NCBI RefSeq assembly: GCF_003605635.1
Contig: NZ_QMDW01000003.1
Coordinates: forward strand, 1 to 64,000
Direction: 5' to 3'
DNA: 64,000 bases
Source: Halonotius pteroides
Lineage (GTDB): Archaea; Halobacteriota; Halobacteria; Halobacteriales; Haloferacaceae
In this document: positions 1 through 9,091 of the stretch, in pieces
How positions within the stretch are numbered: the stretch's first letter is position 1
Layout: every line of letters starts with the position of its first letter
The notes under the pieces: generated by a model
What the model was told of the DNA's origin: nothing
What the model saw: only the letters and a program-made list of their open reading frames with translations
Database searches by the model: none
Made by a program: the position numbers and the translations under genes

Positions 1-913
1 CGATCGTCGTCAGCAGGCCGTGATCGGAGCTGACGGCCTCGTTGCCGGTGTTCATGAGCATGAACGAGCCGGTACCGTAGGTGTTCTTGGCGTCACCAGC
101 ATCAAAGCAGGTCTGGCCGAACAGCGCGGCCTGCTGGTCGCCGAGGGCACCCGCAACAGGTACCTCAGCACCGAGGAAGCCGTCGGCGTCGGTCGACCCG
201 TAGGTCTCGTCGTCCGAAGAGGGACGAACCTCGGGGAGGATCTCCCGCGGAACGTTGAACTCATCGAGGAGTTCGTCGTCCCAGTGGAGCCCCTCGATGT
301 CGTAGAGCATCGTCCGGGAGGCGTTGGACACGTCGGTGATGTGGTTGCCGGTAAGGTTGTAGATAACCCATGTGTCCGGGGTACCCATCATGAGCTCGCC
401 GTCCTCGGCGCGGTCGCGGACGTCTTCCGGTCGGGATCGCTGGAGCTTGATCGGATCGGCGTTGTCGAGAATCCACTCGGTTTTTGTTGCCGAGAAGTAC
501 GCATCACATTCGAGACCGGTCTTCTCGCGGATCTCTTCGACGGTCAGCGTGTCGGTGCTTTCGTCTTGGATCTCTTCGACCCGATCGGTCGTCCGACGGT
601 CTTGCCAGACGAGAGCGTTGTGTACCGGTTTACCGGTTTCGGCGTCCCAGATGATCGTGGTCTCACGCTGATTGGTGATACCGATCGATTCGAGCTGGTT
701 AGCGTCGAGGCCTTCCTTGTCGAGTGCCTCGTTAATCACGAGCTTCGTGTTCTCCCAGATCTCCATCGGGTCGTGTTCGACCCAGCCGGGCTCCGGATAG
801 ATCTGTTCGTGTTTTTCGTAGGCTTGCGATACGACGTTTCCGTCATGGTCAAAGACCATGAAACGAGTTCCAGTCGTCCCTTGGTCAATTGAACCAACGT
901 ATGTTTCTGACAT
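1..913 (-). CDS. glpK: Glycerol kinase, 3' end cut by window edge
   Basis: ATP-dependent phosphorylation of glycerol to sn-glycerol 3-phosphate in the cytoplasm, the first step of glycerol use. The reverse strand from the ATG at 913 gives an N-terminus beginning MSETYVGSIDQGTTGTRFMV, the phosphate-1 loop of the FGGY kinase family (DQGTT). About 304 residues of a family that is usually near 500 lie in the window, so the C-terminal ATPase half is outside. It is divergent from glpABC across a 280-nt regulatory gap, the usual haloarchaeal glycerol arrangement. No TATA box stands 25-30 nt before this ATG, so a 5' leader is likely. Confidence 0.95.
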   Translation of the reverse strand, partial: MSETYVGSIDQGTTGTRFMVFDHDGNVVSQAYEKHEQIYPEPGWVEHDPMEIWENTKLVINEALDKEGLDANQLESIGITNQRETTIIWDAETGKPVHNALVWQDRRTTDRVEEIQDESTDTLTVEEIREKTGLECDAYFSATKTEWILDNADPIKLQRSRPEDVRDRAEDGELMMGTPDTWVIYNLTGNHITDVSNASRTMLYDIEGLHWDDELLDEFNVPREILPEVRPSSDDETYGSTDADGFLGAEVPVAGALGDQQAALFGQTCFDAGDAKNTYGTGSFMLMNTGNEAVSSDHGLLTTI

Positions 914-1193
914 GTGTATTCACCACACTCCTTGTGGGGGCCACTCCCCCGCTGGCGGCGAACCGTTCTTTACGACCGGTTCCACCACCACGGGTAAACA
1001 CTATGGAAGAACGTGATAAATGTTACTCCCGTCCCCAAACTTGACTATAGTTTCGCATTGTTTCGGGTGGTTTGCGAGACACTCACACGCATGAATAGAA
1101 CGTCAGACGCGCGTCGTTCATGATGACTCGGTGGCGCGTGCCATCAGCAGGGGATAAAGTAAAGTAATCATAGTTTAAACGCAGACTGAACGG
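914..1193. promoter_or_regulatory. Divergent glpK / glpA control region
   Basis: Gap between the divergent glpK and glpA starts. Visible elements: a G5/C5 hairpin (936-940 with 946-950); an inverted repeat GAACCG / CGGTTC (960-965 with 977-982), a candidate regulator site; a minus-strand BRE/TATA-like GCGAAACTATAG around 1044-1055, which would give glpK a leader of roughly 100 nt; and AT-rich TAATCATAGTTTAAAC (1165-1180) just before the glpA ATG. Which sites are used is inference. In Haloferax, glycerol genes are controlled from this kind of region. Confidence 0.5.
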
Positions 1194-2939
1194 ATGAGTA
1201 GCCAACCACACGTTCTCGTAATCGGCGGCGGTTCAACGGGGTGCGGCATCGCGCGCGACCTCGCGATGCGCGGACTCGATGTGACGCTCGTCGAACAGGG
1301 GAACCTCACCCACGGAACGACAGGACGGATGCACGGCCTCCTCCACAGCGGTGGCCGGTATGCGGTTGCCGACCAGGCCAGCGCAAAGGAGTGTATGATC
1401 GAAAACCGGATCCTGCGGGATATCGCCAGCCACTGTGTCGAAGAGACCGGCGGGCTCTTTGTCAAACGACCGGAGGACTCCGAGGAGTACTTCCAGAAGA
1501 AACTGGAGGGCTGCAAGGAGTGTGACATCCCGGTTGAGGTACTGTCTGGCGAGGAGGCACGGAAAGAGGAGCCGTACCTCGCGAAAGACGTCGAAAAGGC
1601 GATCCGCGTTCCTGACGGCGCGGTCGACCCCTTCCGGCTCTGTGTGGCCAACGCCGCCAGCGCGGAGGAACACGGCGCGCGCATCGAGACACACGCGCCC
1701 GTGGTCGACGTGCTCAAAGAGGGCGACGAGGTCGTCGGCGTCGAGGTCGAACACGAATCGGGCCCAGGCAAGCGCGTCCACCGCGAGCCTGGCACCCGCG
1801 AGGAGATCCGCGCCGACTACGTCGTCAACGCCACCGGGGCATGGGCCGGCGAGATCGGCGAGATGGCCGGCCTCGAACAGGAGATCGAGGTTCGACCCGG
1901 CAAGGGCGTCATGACGATCATGAACACCCGCCAGGTCGACACCGTTATCAACCGCTGTAAGCCGAAGGGCGACGCAGACATTGTCGTCCCCCACGAGACG
2001 ACCTGTATCCTCGGCACCACAGACGTCGAGGTTGATGATCCCGAGGACTACCCCGAAGAACAGTGGGAGGTCGACCTGATGATCGACACGCTCAAAGAGC
2101 TGGTGCCGATCGTCGAAGAGGCTCGGACGATCCGCTCCTTCTGGGGTGTCCGCCCGCTGTATGAGCCGCCGGGGACCGGCACGAGCGATTCGACGGACAT
2201 CACCCGAGACTTCTTTTTGCTCGACCACGCCGACCGCGACGGCGTCGAGAACTTCACCTCGATTGTCGGCGGGAAGTTCACGACCTACCGGATGATGGGC
2301 GAGGATATCTCCGATCACGTCTGCGACAAGCTCGGCGTCGACGCCGAGTGTCGCACCGACGAGGTACCGCTGCCCGGCAGCGATGACTTCTCGGTGCTGC
2401 GAGATTACATGGACGAGTTCGGGATTCGCTCGCCGATCGGCCGCCGCAGCGCCCAGCGACTCGGCTCCCGTACCGACGAGGTGCTGGATGTCGACGGCCC
2501 GAACCCGGTCGTCTGTGAGTGTGAGGCGGTCACGCGCGCGGAGGTTCAGGACGGCATCGATGGGGCCGGCTCAGACCTCAACGCTGTGCGGCTTCGCACG
2601 CGGGCGTCAATGGGTAACTGTCAAGGTGCGTTCTGTTGTCACCGGATGGCCTCGGAGCTCTACGATGAGTACGACGAGGAGACGGCGTACACCGCGTGGG
2701 ACGAACTCTATCAGGAACGTTGGAAGGGTGAGCGCCACGCGATGTGGGGCCGACAGCTCTCTCAGGCCGCGCTCAAATACTCGCTGCACGGCACGACAAT
2801 GAACCGCGATAAGGACGCCGCGACGACCGACACCGTCATCAGCGACTTCACCGCCTTCGACACCGGTGTCGGGGCATCACCGAGCGACGGCGCGGCCGGT
2901 GCGGCAGCGACTGATGGCGGCCGGCGGGGAGGTGACTGA
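1194..2939 (+). CDS. glpA: Anaerobic-type glycerol-3-phosphate dehydrogenase subunit A
   Basis: FAD subunit that oxidises glycerol 3-phosphate to dihydroxyacetone phosphate, passing electrons through GlpB and GlpC to the respiratory chain. The 581-residue protein opens with a Rossmann FAD motif ([18 protein letters not shown], residues 7-24) and the DAO-family segment around [11 protein letters not shown]. Near residues 440-485 it carries a BFD-like [2Fe-2S] domain with cysteines in VCECE and GNCQGAFCC. The C-terminal tail is low-complexity Gly/Ala. The ATG is preceded by AT-rich promoter sequence, and the stop overlaps the glpB start by one base, so glpABC is a tight operon. Confidence 0.95.
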   Translation: MSSQPHVLVIGGGSTGCGIARDLAMRGLDVTLVEQGNLTHGTTGRMHGLLHSGGRYAVADQASAKECMIENRILRDIASHCVEETGGLFVKRPEDSEEYFQKKLEGCKECDIPVEVLSGEEARKEEPYLAKDVEKAIRVPDGAVDPFRLCVANAASAEEHGARIETHAPVVDVLKEGDEVVGVEVEHESGPGKRVHREPGTREEIRADYVVNATGAWAGEIGEMAGLEQEIEVRPGKGVMTIMNTRQVDTVINRCKPKGDADIVVPHETTCILGTTDVEVDDPEDYPEEQWEVDLMIDTLKELVPIVEEARTIRSFWGVRPLYEPPGTGTSDSTDITRDFFLLDHADRDGVENFTSIVGGKFTTYRMMGEDISDHVCDKLGVDAECRTDEVPLPGSDDFSVLRDYMDEFGIRSPIGRRSAQRLGSRTDEVLDVDGPNPVVCECEAVTRAEVQDGIDGAGSDLNAVRLRTRASMGNCQGAFCCHRMASELYDEYDEETAYTAWDELYQERWKGERHAMWGRQLSQAALKYSLHGTTMNRDKDAATTDTVISDFTAFDTGVGASPSDGAAGAAATDGGRRGGD

Positions 2940-4237
2940 TGGCAATCCATGAGGATGTGATCGTTATCGGTGGCGGGCTTGCCGGCTCGATAGCCGCGCT
3001 TGAAGCGGTCGACGGTGACGCCTCAGTCCGCCTGATCACACATAAAAAGAGCACGCTGCGACACGCCAGCGGGCTGATCGACGTGCTGGGCTATTTCGAC
3101 GACGAAGAGCCGGTCGCTGATCCCTTCGCGGCGATCAGCGAACTGCCGGATGATCACCCCTACTCGATCGCCGGCGAGGCGGCGATCCGCGATGGGCTCG
3201 CCCGTTTCGATGCGGCGGTCGGTGACAGCTATCAGGGTTCCCACACCGACAACAACGCCTTGTTGCCGACGTTCGGTGGTGCGGTCAAACCGACCGCCCG
3301 CTATCCGACCGCCGCGGCGGCCGGCCTTGCCAGCGACAGCCGCGACATGCTGATCGTCGGCTTTGCGGAACTCACCGAGTACAACGCCGGCATGCTGGCC
3401 GACCATCTTGACGCTGCCGACGTGCCGTTCGATGTCGAGGGCGTCGAACTCAATTTCCCCGGCGAGTACGCCAACGACTCCCGGGTGACGCGGTTTGCCA
3501 AGCGGTTGGATAGCAACGAGGATGTCGATCACGACGGCCAAACGATGGGTGCCCGCCAGGCGCTCGCCGATGCGGTCGACCCACATATCGGTGACGCTAA
3601 ACGTGTCGGCTTCCCGGCCTTCCTTGGTGACGACCACGCGGTCGACGTGCGAACCGATCTCGAACGGGAACTCGGGGTCGATGTGTTCGAGATCCCGATG
3701 GGGCCGCCGAGCTTCCCTGGGATGCGGCTGGCCGACCAGCTAAAAGACGCTATCCACGACGCTGGCGTTCGCATCTCGGCGGGCAACCCGGTCATCGACT
3801 ACGAGGCCGACGGCGACGAGCTTACCGCCGTTGTTGTTGACAGCAAAGGTCGAGAGGTGCCGTACCACGCCGAGGAGTTCATCCTTGCGACCGGTGGACT
3901 CGTCGGCAAAGGGATCGACTCCGAGCGCGACGGTACCGTCGAGGAGCCGATCTTTGACTGCCATATCCCGCATTCCGACGACCGATACGACTGGTTCGAC
4001 GAGGAGGCCTTTGGCAACCAACCGTTCGCTCACTTTGGTGTCCGTATCGACGACGGAATGCGCCCGCTGAACCCTGACGGCGAGCCGGAGTTTACCAATC
4101 TCCGAGCCGCCGGCGGTGTTGTCGGCGGGACAGATCCGGTCGCTGAGAAATCCCAAAGCGGGATCTCGCTGACGACCGCCACGGTCGCGGGGCAACGTGC
4201 GCGTGAACGAACTGTGAAACGAGAGGTGAGCCAATGA
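2939..4237 (+). CDS. glpB: Anaerobic glycerol-3-phosphate dehydrogenase subunit B
   Basis: Second flavoprotein subunit of the GlpABC complex. The 432 residues begin with a dinucleotide-binding motif (VIVIGGGLAGSIAALEA, residues 8-24), and a later FILATGGLVGKG segment is typical of GlpB and related fumarate-reductase-like folds. Usual family length. It begins in the last base of the glpA stop (TGATGG) and overlaps glpC by four bases (ATGA), indicating translational coupling. Its role in electron transfer between GlpA and GlpC is from knowledge of the family. Confidence 0.93.
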   Translation: MAIHEDVIVIGGGLAGSIAALEAVDGDASVRLITHKKSTLRHASGLIDVLGYFDDEEPVADPFAAISELPDDHPYSIAGEAAIRDGLARFDAAVGDSYQGSHTDNNALLPTFGGAVKPTARYPTAAAAGLASDSRDMLIVGFAELTEYNAGMLADHLDAADVPFDVEGVELNFPGEYANDSRVTRFAKRLDSNEDVDHDGQTMGARQALADAVDPHIGDAKRVGFPAFLGDDHAVDVRTDLERELGVDVFEIPMGPPSFPGMRLADQLKDAIHDAGVRISAGNPVIDYEADGDELTAVVVDSKGREVPYHAEEFILATGGLVGKGIDSERDGTVEEPIFDCHIPHSDDRYDWFDEEAFGNQPFAHFGVRIDDGMRPLNPDGEPEFTNLRAAGGVVGGTDPVAEKSQSGISLTTATVAGQRARERTVKREVSQ

Positions 4238-5538
4238 GCGACGCACAACAACCGAGTGAGTTTGATGCCACGACGGCAGTCGATGAGTTCGAACCGGTCG
4301 ATGTCTTTCCGTCCAGTGAGGATATGGATCTCCGGCCGGGTGCCGACAACTGTTATAAATGCACCAGCTGTGACACCTCGTGTCCGGTCGCCGAGGTCAA
4401 CGAGGACTTCCCTGGGCCCAAGTTCCAGGGGCCCGAACAGTGGCGGCTCAAACGCCACGAGGACGTTGACATCGACGACTCGATCATGTCGTGTTCGAAC
4501 TGTATGCGGTGTGACGACGCCTGTCCGTCAAGCGTCCCGCTGAGCCAGATGCACAACACCGCCCGCGGAGAGTATGTCGAGAAACACATGGACAAGCTCT
4601 CCGTTGAGTACCTCCGCAATCGGATGTTGGCCAACTACCGGACGATGGCGACGCTCGGCACAAAGGTGCCACGGCTGGCCAACTTCGTGATGGGGCTTGA
4701 CATCACCAGCTACCTCGGTGACAAGCTCATGGGCATCCCCAGCGAGCGCGATATGCCGGAGTTTGCCACCGAAACCTTCCGGCAGTGGTGGAAACAACGC
4801 GGCGGGTCGAAGGTGTCAAACCCTGACAAACAGGTTGCCTACTTCCATGGCTGTTACTCCAACTTCAATACGACCGAGGTTGGAAAAGCGATGGTACGGG
4901 TCTACGAGGAGTTCGGGTACGAGGTGCTCGTTCCAAAACAGCAGTGTTCCGGCACACCGATGTTTGCCAACGGGATGCTGGATGACGCTCGTCGTGAGGC
5001 CGAGGTCAACGTTCGCGAACTCGGTGCGGCGATCGAGAACGGTGCGGAGGTTATCGCCTCATGTACGTCCTGTTCGATGGCACTGCGACAGGAGTACCCC
5101 GAGCTGTTTGACATCGATGGGATCGATGAACTCGCAGCACACACCTGGGAATCGCTTGAGTTCCTCCGTGTCAACGAGGATCTCGAAGCCAAGCTGAGCG
5201 AGGCTGAGATCGATTCGCAGGCCTTTGCCTACCACGCGCCGTGTCACGCCCGAAACCAAGGCATCGATCACCAGGCGATCGAGCTCTTCCGTGAGCTTGA
5301 TGGCGCGACGATTGAGGATGTCGGCGACTCCTGTTCCGGCATCTCGGGCACCTACGGCTGGAAGTCCGAAAAGTACGAAACCTCGATGAAGATCGGCGCG
5401 GAGATGTTCGACCACATGGAACACGCAGAGGGTGATGTCGGGATGACCGAGTGCCCAACGTGTTCAATGCAGATGAACCACGGGACAGGCTACGAGATCC
5501 GCCACCCGCTGGAGCTGCTCGAGGAAGCCCTCCTTTAG
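4234..5538 (+). CDS. glpC: Glycerol-3-phosphate dehydrogenase iron-sulfur subunit C
   Basis: Membrane-associated iron-sulfur subunit linking GlpAB to quinone. Two 4Fe-4S motifs are visible, CYKCTSCDTSCP (about residue 45) and CSNCMRCDDACP (about residue 88). They are followed by two CCG (heterodisulfide-reductase-like) modules with CSGTPM, CTSCSM, CHARN, CSGISGTYGWKSEKYETS and CPTCSMQM. The 434-residue length fits the family. It overlaps glpB by four bases and closes the operon; the downstream GlpA paralogue has its own promoter-like sequence. Confidence 0.95.
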   Translation: MSDAQQPSEFDATTAVDEFEPVDVFPSSEDMDLRPGADNCYKCTSCDTSCPVAEVNEDFPGPKFQGPEQWRLKRHEDVDIDDSIMSCSNCMRCDDACPSSVPLSQMHNTARGEYVEKHMDKLSVEYLRNRMLANYRTMATLGTKVPRLANFVMGLDITSYLGDKLMGIPSERDMPEFATETFRQWWKQRGGSKVSNPDKQVAYFHGCYSNFNTTEVGKAMVRVYEEFGYEVLVPKQQCSGTPMFANGMLDDARREAEVNVRELGAAIENGAEVIASCTSCSMALRQEYPELFDIDGIDELAAHTWESLEFLRVNEDLEAKLSEAEIDSQAFAYHAPCHARNQGIDHQAIELFRELDGATIEDVGDSCSGISGTYGWKSEKYETSMKIGAEMFDHMEHAEGDVGMTECPTCSMQMNHGTGYEIRHPLELLEEALL

Positions 5539-5694
5539 CTTCCGGTTTCGCCGCTTTCTGTTGGCTGTCGATCACGTCAATACAGACGATAAGATGTATT
5601 GATCGTTGATGATAGTATTTTTACCTGTGGGAATCCTAAGTATGTTGCTTCCGGTTTATACACCCAGAAATCATCTCAACCGGATGCGGTATTT

Positions 5695-6960
5695 ATGACC
5701 CAAACAACAACCGCACTCATAATCGGCGGCGGCGGCACCGGTGTTGGAACAGCACGTGACCTCGCACTCCGCGGTGTCGACGTGACACTCGTTGAACGCG
5801 GCGAACTCGCCAGCGAAACATCGGGCAGTTCGCACGGATTACTACACAGCGGCGCGCGGTACGCGGAGTCAGATCCCGAGGGCGCGGCCGAGTGTATCCG
5901 CGAAAACGAAACGCTCCGTGATATCGCCGGCCACTGTATTCACGATACTGGTGGGCTCTTCGTTCAGCTTAAGCAGGACGACCCGGAGTACTTCGACACC
6001 AAACTCGAGGCCTGCCGCGAACACGGGATCGACGCCGAGGTAATCGACGGCGACGAGGCACGCAACCGCGTGCCGGATCTCAGCGAGAACGTTGAGCGAG
6101 CGATGGTCGTTCCCGACGGGGCGATCTATCCCTCGCGGCTCGCCGCTGCAAACGCCGAGAGCGCGGCCGAACACGGTGCGACGATCCACACCAACGCCCC
6201 GGTAACTGAGATCACTGTCACCGACGGCGAGATCGAACACGTTGCTATCGGCGGTGAGGTAAACACGACAATCGAACCGGAGTACGTTATCAACGCAACC
6301 GGCCCGTGGGCCGACAAAATCGGTGCGATGGCCGGTGTTGACTTCGCGATGAAACCAACGAAGGGTGTTATGCTCAGCGTCGAATATGAGGATCTTGGCC
6401 CTGTGCTCAACCGCTGTCGTGAGCCGGCCGATGGCGATATCATCATCCCCCACGAGGGCGAGGCCGTTCTTGGCACAACAAGTGTTGAGGTGGAGAATCC
6501 GGATGACTACCCCAAAGAGGAGTGGGAAGTCGACCGGATGTACGAGGAGTGTGCTGAGATGGTGCCGGACATCGAGGGCCGCGAGGAGCTCCGCAAATGG
6601 TGGGCCTGCCGGCCACTGTACGCACCTGACGAGAGCAACCGTACTGACTCCGGTGAGGGCGACGAGCGTAGCATCTCCCGTGATTTCACGCTGTTGGATC
6701 ACGAGCGGGACGGCGTCGATAACTTCGCCAGCGTTGTCGGCGGCAAGCTGACAACCTACCGCATGATGGCAGAATCGACCGCCGACCATGTCGCCGGGAA
6801 GCTTGGTGTCGATGCCGAGTCGATCACCGCCGACGAGCAGCTGCCGGGAGCCGACGACCCCGCCGAACTCGATCGCTTGGTCGCCAAGTACAGCGAACCA
6901 CAACCGACCGACGCTGGTGTTGTTGCCGATCTGTCCGGGTCGACGGCTGCCGGCGACTGA
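5695..6960 (+). CDS. Second GlpA-like FAD-dependent dehydrogenase, short form
   Basis: A 421-residue paralogue of the glpA product 3.7 kb upstream, sharing the FAD motif (ALIIGGGGTGVGTARDLA), SSHGLLHSGARYA and the VVGGKLTTYRMMAE segment. It stops before the [2Fe-2S] BFD-like domain, so both Cys clusters of GlpA are absent. I chose the ATG at 5695 because the Rossmann motif starts five residues in and TTTATA lies at 5655-5660; an in-frame start at 5599 would add 32 unconserved residues. It probably oxidises glycerol 3-phosphate or a related 2-hydroxyacid. Whether it replaces GlpA in the complex or acts alone cannot be told. Confidence 0.85.
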   Translation: MTQTTTALIIGGGGTGVGTARDLALRGVDVTLVERGELASETSGSSHGLLHSGARYAESDPEGAAECIRENETLRDIAGHCIHDTGGLFVQLKQDDPEYFDTKLEACREHGIDAEVIDGDEARNRVPDLSENVERAMVVPDGAIYPSRLAAANAESAAEHGATIHTNAPVTEITVTDGEIEHVAIGGEVNTTIEPEYVINATGPWADKIGAMAGVDFAMKPTKGVMLSVEYEDLGPVLNRCREPADGDIIIPHEGEAVLGTTSVEVENPDDYPKEEWEVDRMYEECAEMVPDIEGREELRKWWACRPLYAPDESNRTDSGEGDERSISRDFTLLDHERDGVDNFASVVGGKLTTYRMMAESTADHVAGKLGVDAESITADEQLPGADDPAELDRLVAKYSEPQPTDAGVVADLSGSTAAGD

Positions 6961-6974
6961 GGCAGCCGGCTGGT

Positions 6975-7238
6975 GTGTCTGCTGGTAGCCGCCCGGTCAC
7001 GGGCTGTGTCGACTCGCTGCCCGCTGGTTACCGTTACTCGTTTCTCACGACAGCTACACCGTCCGACGCCGATGAGTTGCAGGATCGGTTCGGTGAGCAG
7101 CCAACAGACAGCACTGATATCGCGCTCACTGACGCCCCCGTTAGGGTGCGATCTGATCCCGTCGCAGTAGCCGCACTGCCGACGTACCCACCCGACGACG
7201 AAACGATGTACGACCCAACGGTTGCAGCCGCCGAGTGA
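6975..7238 (+). CDS. Hypothetical small protein
   Basis: Open frame of 87 residues from a GTG 14 nt after the glpA paralogue. Composition is Asp/Ala/Thr rich with no membrane segment, cysteine pair or recognised motif. Its stop overlaps a GTG/ATG at 7235/7238, the longer possible start of the next gene, which suggests coupling. I do not recognise it. It could be a spurious high-GC frame; the acidic, haloarchaeal-looking composition is the only support. Confidence 0.35.
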   Translation: MSAGSRPVTGCVDSLPAGYRYSFLTTATPSDADELQDRFGEQPTDSTDIALTDAPVRVRSDPVAVAALPTYPPDDETMYDPTVAAAE

Positions 7239-7312
7239 TGTTACTAGCCGTGGTTACGCCGCTGAGCCGCCCGATCCGAGCGTTCTTATCCTTCGGTCGA
7301 CTCCCTCCGGCC

Positions 7313-8731
7313 ATGTTTCGGGATCGGTCGGCCGCGATCGCCGACAATCAGCCAGTCATCGGTGCCGGCGCGGCGGTCACGCCCGGCCCTGCGGGGCCGC
7401 TCATCCTGGTCACCGGGGTCGACTGCCCGAACCAGCTTCGCTCGTGGGCCGACGGCCGTCTCCGAGATCGCGCCTGTGGGATCATCGCCGACGCAAACCG
7501 ACAGGCTATCGGCGTCGCGGCGGCCGATCTTGACGCCGACGGCGAGGAAGAACTGTACGTTCACAACACCGATACTGACGGCGGGACGTGTGCGACGACC
7601 GACCTGTTACTCGACCGGATCGACCACAACGGCCGGACGGTCTGGTGTGATGCCTTCGCCAACGCGGTCAACGCTGACCGCGGAAACTTCACCGCCGGCC
7701 GGTCGGTCGCCGCTGTCGATCGCTTCGGCACCGGTCGCTACGGCATGGTTGTCGCCGGCTCCGCGGCGGCTACCCGGTGTTATGAGCTCGGCGACGACGG
7801 CGAGATCACCGATATGGCCGACGCGATCGGACTAGATGCCACCTGTGGGGCGCGCTCGCTGCTCGCCGCCCCGCTTGTTACCGAGCAGATGGATCTGTTC
7901 GTCGGCGTCGACGACGGGCCCAACCGCCTGTTCCGAAACGACGACGGCCATTTTGTCGATGTCGCTGATACGGCTGGCGTCGACGCCCCGGAGGCCGATG
8001 CCCGCGGCGTGACCCTCGTTGACGCCGGCAACGGGACTGTCGCTGTCGCGGTCGGCAGTTGGGACGGCGAGAACCATCTCTTCGTGCCGACCGACACCGG
8101 CTTTAGAGATGCGTCGCCACCGGGCTTTGCCGATCCGGCGCGTGTTCAAACGCTCCTTGCGGCGGATTTTGACAACGACGGCCGCCAAGAGCTCTTCGTC
8201 AACGTCTGTGGCGGTTCCAACCGCCTGTTCGCGCCGGTCGTCAACGAGGCATCGACCACAGATGGAGCGGCCACCGCCACAGCGACCGGGTGGGAAGCCC
8301 GCTCGCTTGGTGCGGCGGCCGAACCTGCGAGGCGGGGGACGGGTGCGGTCGTCGCCGATCTCGATGGCGATGGCCGGTTGGAACTGTTGGTCGTCGGCGG
8401 CGATGGCGACGCCCAACCCTTGTCACTGTACGACGCTCCGACCGACAACGACTGGCTTCGCGTGCGGCCAACAACCCAGTACGGCGCGGCAGCCCGCGGT
8501 GCGGTCGTCACGCTTGATACCGATCGCGGCCACCAGCGACGCGTGATCGACGCCGGCAGCGGCTATCTCTGCCAATCCGAGCCGGTCGCCCACTTCGGCC
8601 TTGGTGGCGCGACGGCACCCACACAGACGCCACGCCGGCTTACGGTTTGCTGGCTCGATGGCCGAGAGCGAACGATCGAGAGCCCAGCCACAAAGACGAC
8701 CTACGAGATCGCTCATCCGGCCAGCGAGTAG
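7313..8731 (+). CDS. FG-GAP / ASPIC-UnbV repeat protein (CRTAC1-like)
   Basis: About 472 residues. The body holds repeated propeller-type segments with calcium-binding-like DxDxDG motifs: DLDADGEEELYV, DFDNDGRQELFV and DLDGDGRLELLV. The last ~80 residues resemble the ASPIC/UnbV domain (AHFGLGG, then TVCWLDGRERTIE). The family is usually extracellular, but no clear signal peptide follows the ATG at 7313. The longer reading from 7235 adds a weakly hydrophobic stretch that might be a leader, so the start is uncertain. Function unknown; it is probably a binding or adhesion propeller. Confidence 0.75.
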   Translation: MFRDRSAAIADNQPVIGAGAAVTPGPAGPLILVTGVDCPNQLRSWADGRLRDRACGIIADANRQAIGVAAADLDADGEEELYVHNTDTDGGTCATTDLLLDRIDHNGRTVWCDAFANAVNADRGNFTAGRSVAAVDRFGTGRYGMVVAGSAAATRCYELGDDGEITDMADAIGLDATCGARSLLAAPLVTEQMDLFVGVDDGPNRLFRNDDGHFVDVADTAGVDAPEADARGVTLVDAGNGTVAVAVGSWDGENHLFVPTDTGFRDASPPGFADPARVQTLLAADFDNDGRQELFVNVCGGSNRLFAPVVNEASTTDGAATATATGWEARSLGAAAEPARRGTGAVVADLDGDGRLELLVVGGDGDAQPLSLYDAPTDNDWLRVRPTTQYGAAARGAVVTLDTDRGHQRRVIDAGSGYLCQSEPVAHFGLGGATAPTQTPRRLTVCWLDGRERTIESPATKTTYEIAHPASE

Positions 8732-8782
8732 CAGGCGTGGCGGTCGGTACTGTTCGGGATAGTGCGATTAGACTGAGCACAC

Positions 8783-9012
8783 CTCGAAAGCCCCCGGCCC
8801 CTTTCAGTCCCACCCGACTGCGGCTGCTTGGCCCGCTGACGCGGGTGGGACTGAAAGGGGCGACGCGCTGGAGGAAGGCGGGCGTTCACGAGAGCAAGCT
8901 CTCGTGAGCCAACCAGAAATCTCTGATTTCTGGTGACGACGCAAGCACTGCAGGGCCGAAGGCCTGAAGCGCGCAGCGAGCCCCCCGACTCCAGGGCGTC
9001 GGGGCTTTCGAG
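8783..9012 (+). ncRNA. Nested inverted-repeat element, candidate structured RNA or MITE
   Basis: Non-coding stretch between two plus-strand genes, bounded by a perfect 12-bp inverted repeat (CTCGAAAGCCCC at 8783-8794, GGGGCTTTCGAG at 9001-9012). Inside are three perfect hairpins: a 19-bp stem (8798-8816 with 8842-8860), a 10-bp stem (8886-8895 with 8898-8907) and a 10-bp stem (8912-8921 with 8925-8934). The 3' end (CCCCCGACT...GGGCGTCGGGGCTTTCGAG) looks like a closing stem. A related sequence lies at 17695-17880 on the other strand. It could be a transcribed structured RNA, a non-autonomous mobile element or the 3' relic of an IS200/IS605-type insertion. Strand is assigned from the order of the shared core. 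Confidence 0.55.
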
Positions 9013-9091
9013 ATGGTTCCAATTTCATCGACTTCTCTGAACACGACTTAGCGGTCGCCGAGACGTTTTTTGATTCGTCCCACCCAGTAGT

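Noticed and set aside
1233-2318. Long antisense frame opposite glpA
   Set aside because: High-G+C haloarchaeal codon bias opens antisense frames; the plus-strand GlpA motifs are unambiguous.
7235-7312. Earlier GTG/ATG start for the FG-GAP protein
   Set aside because: Adds residues without clear conservation; the ATG at 7313 is simpler, although a signal-peptide-like reading cannot be excluded.
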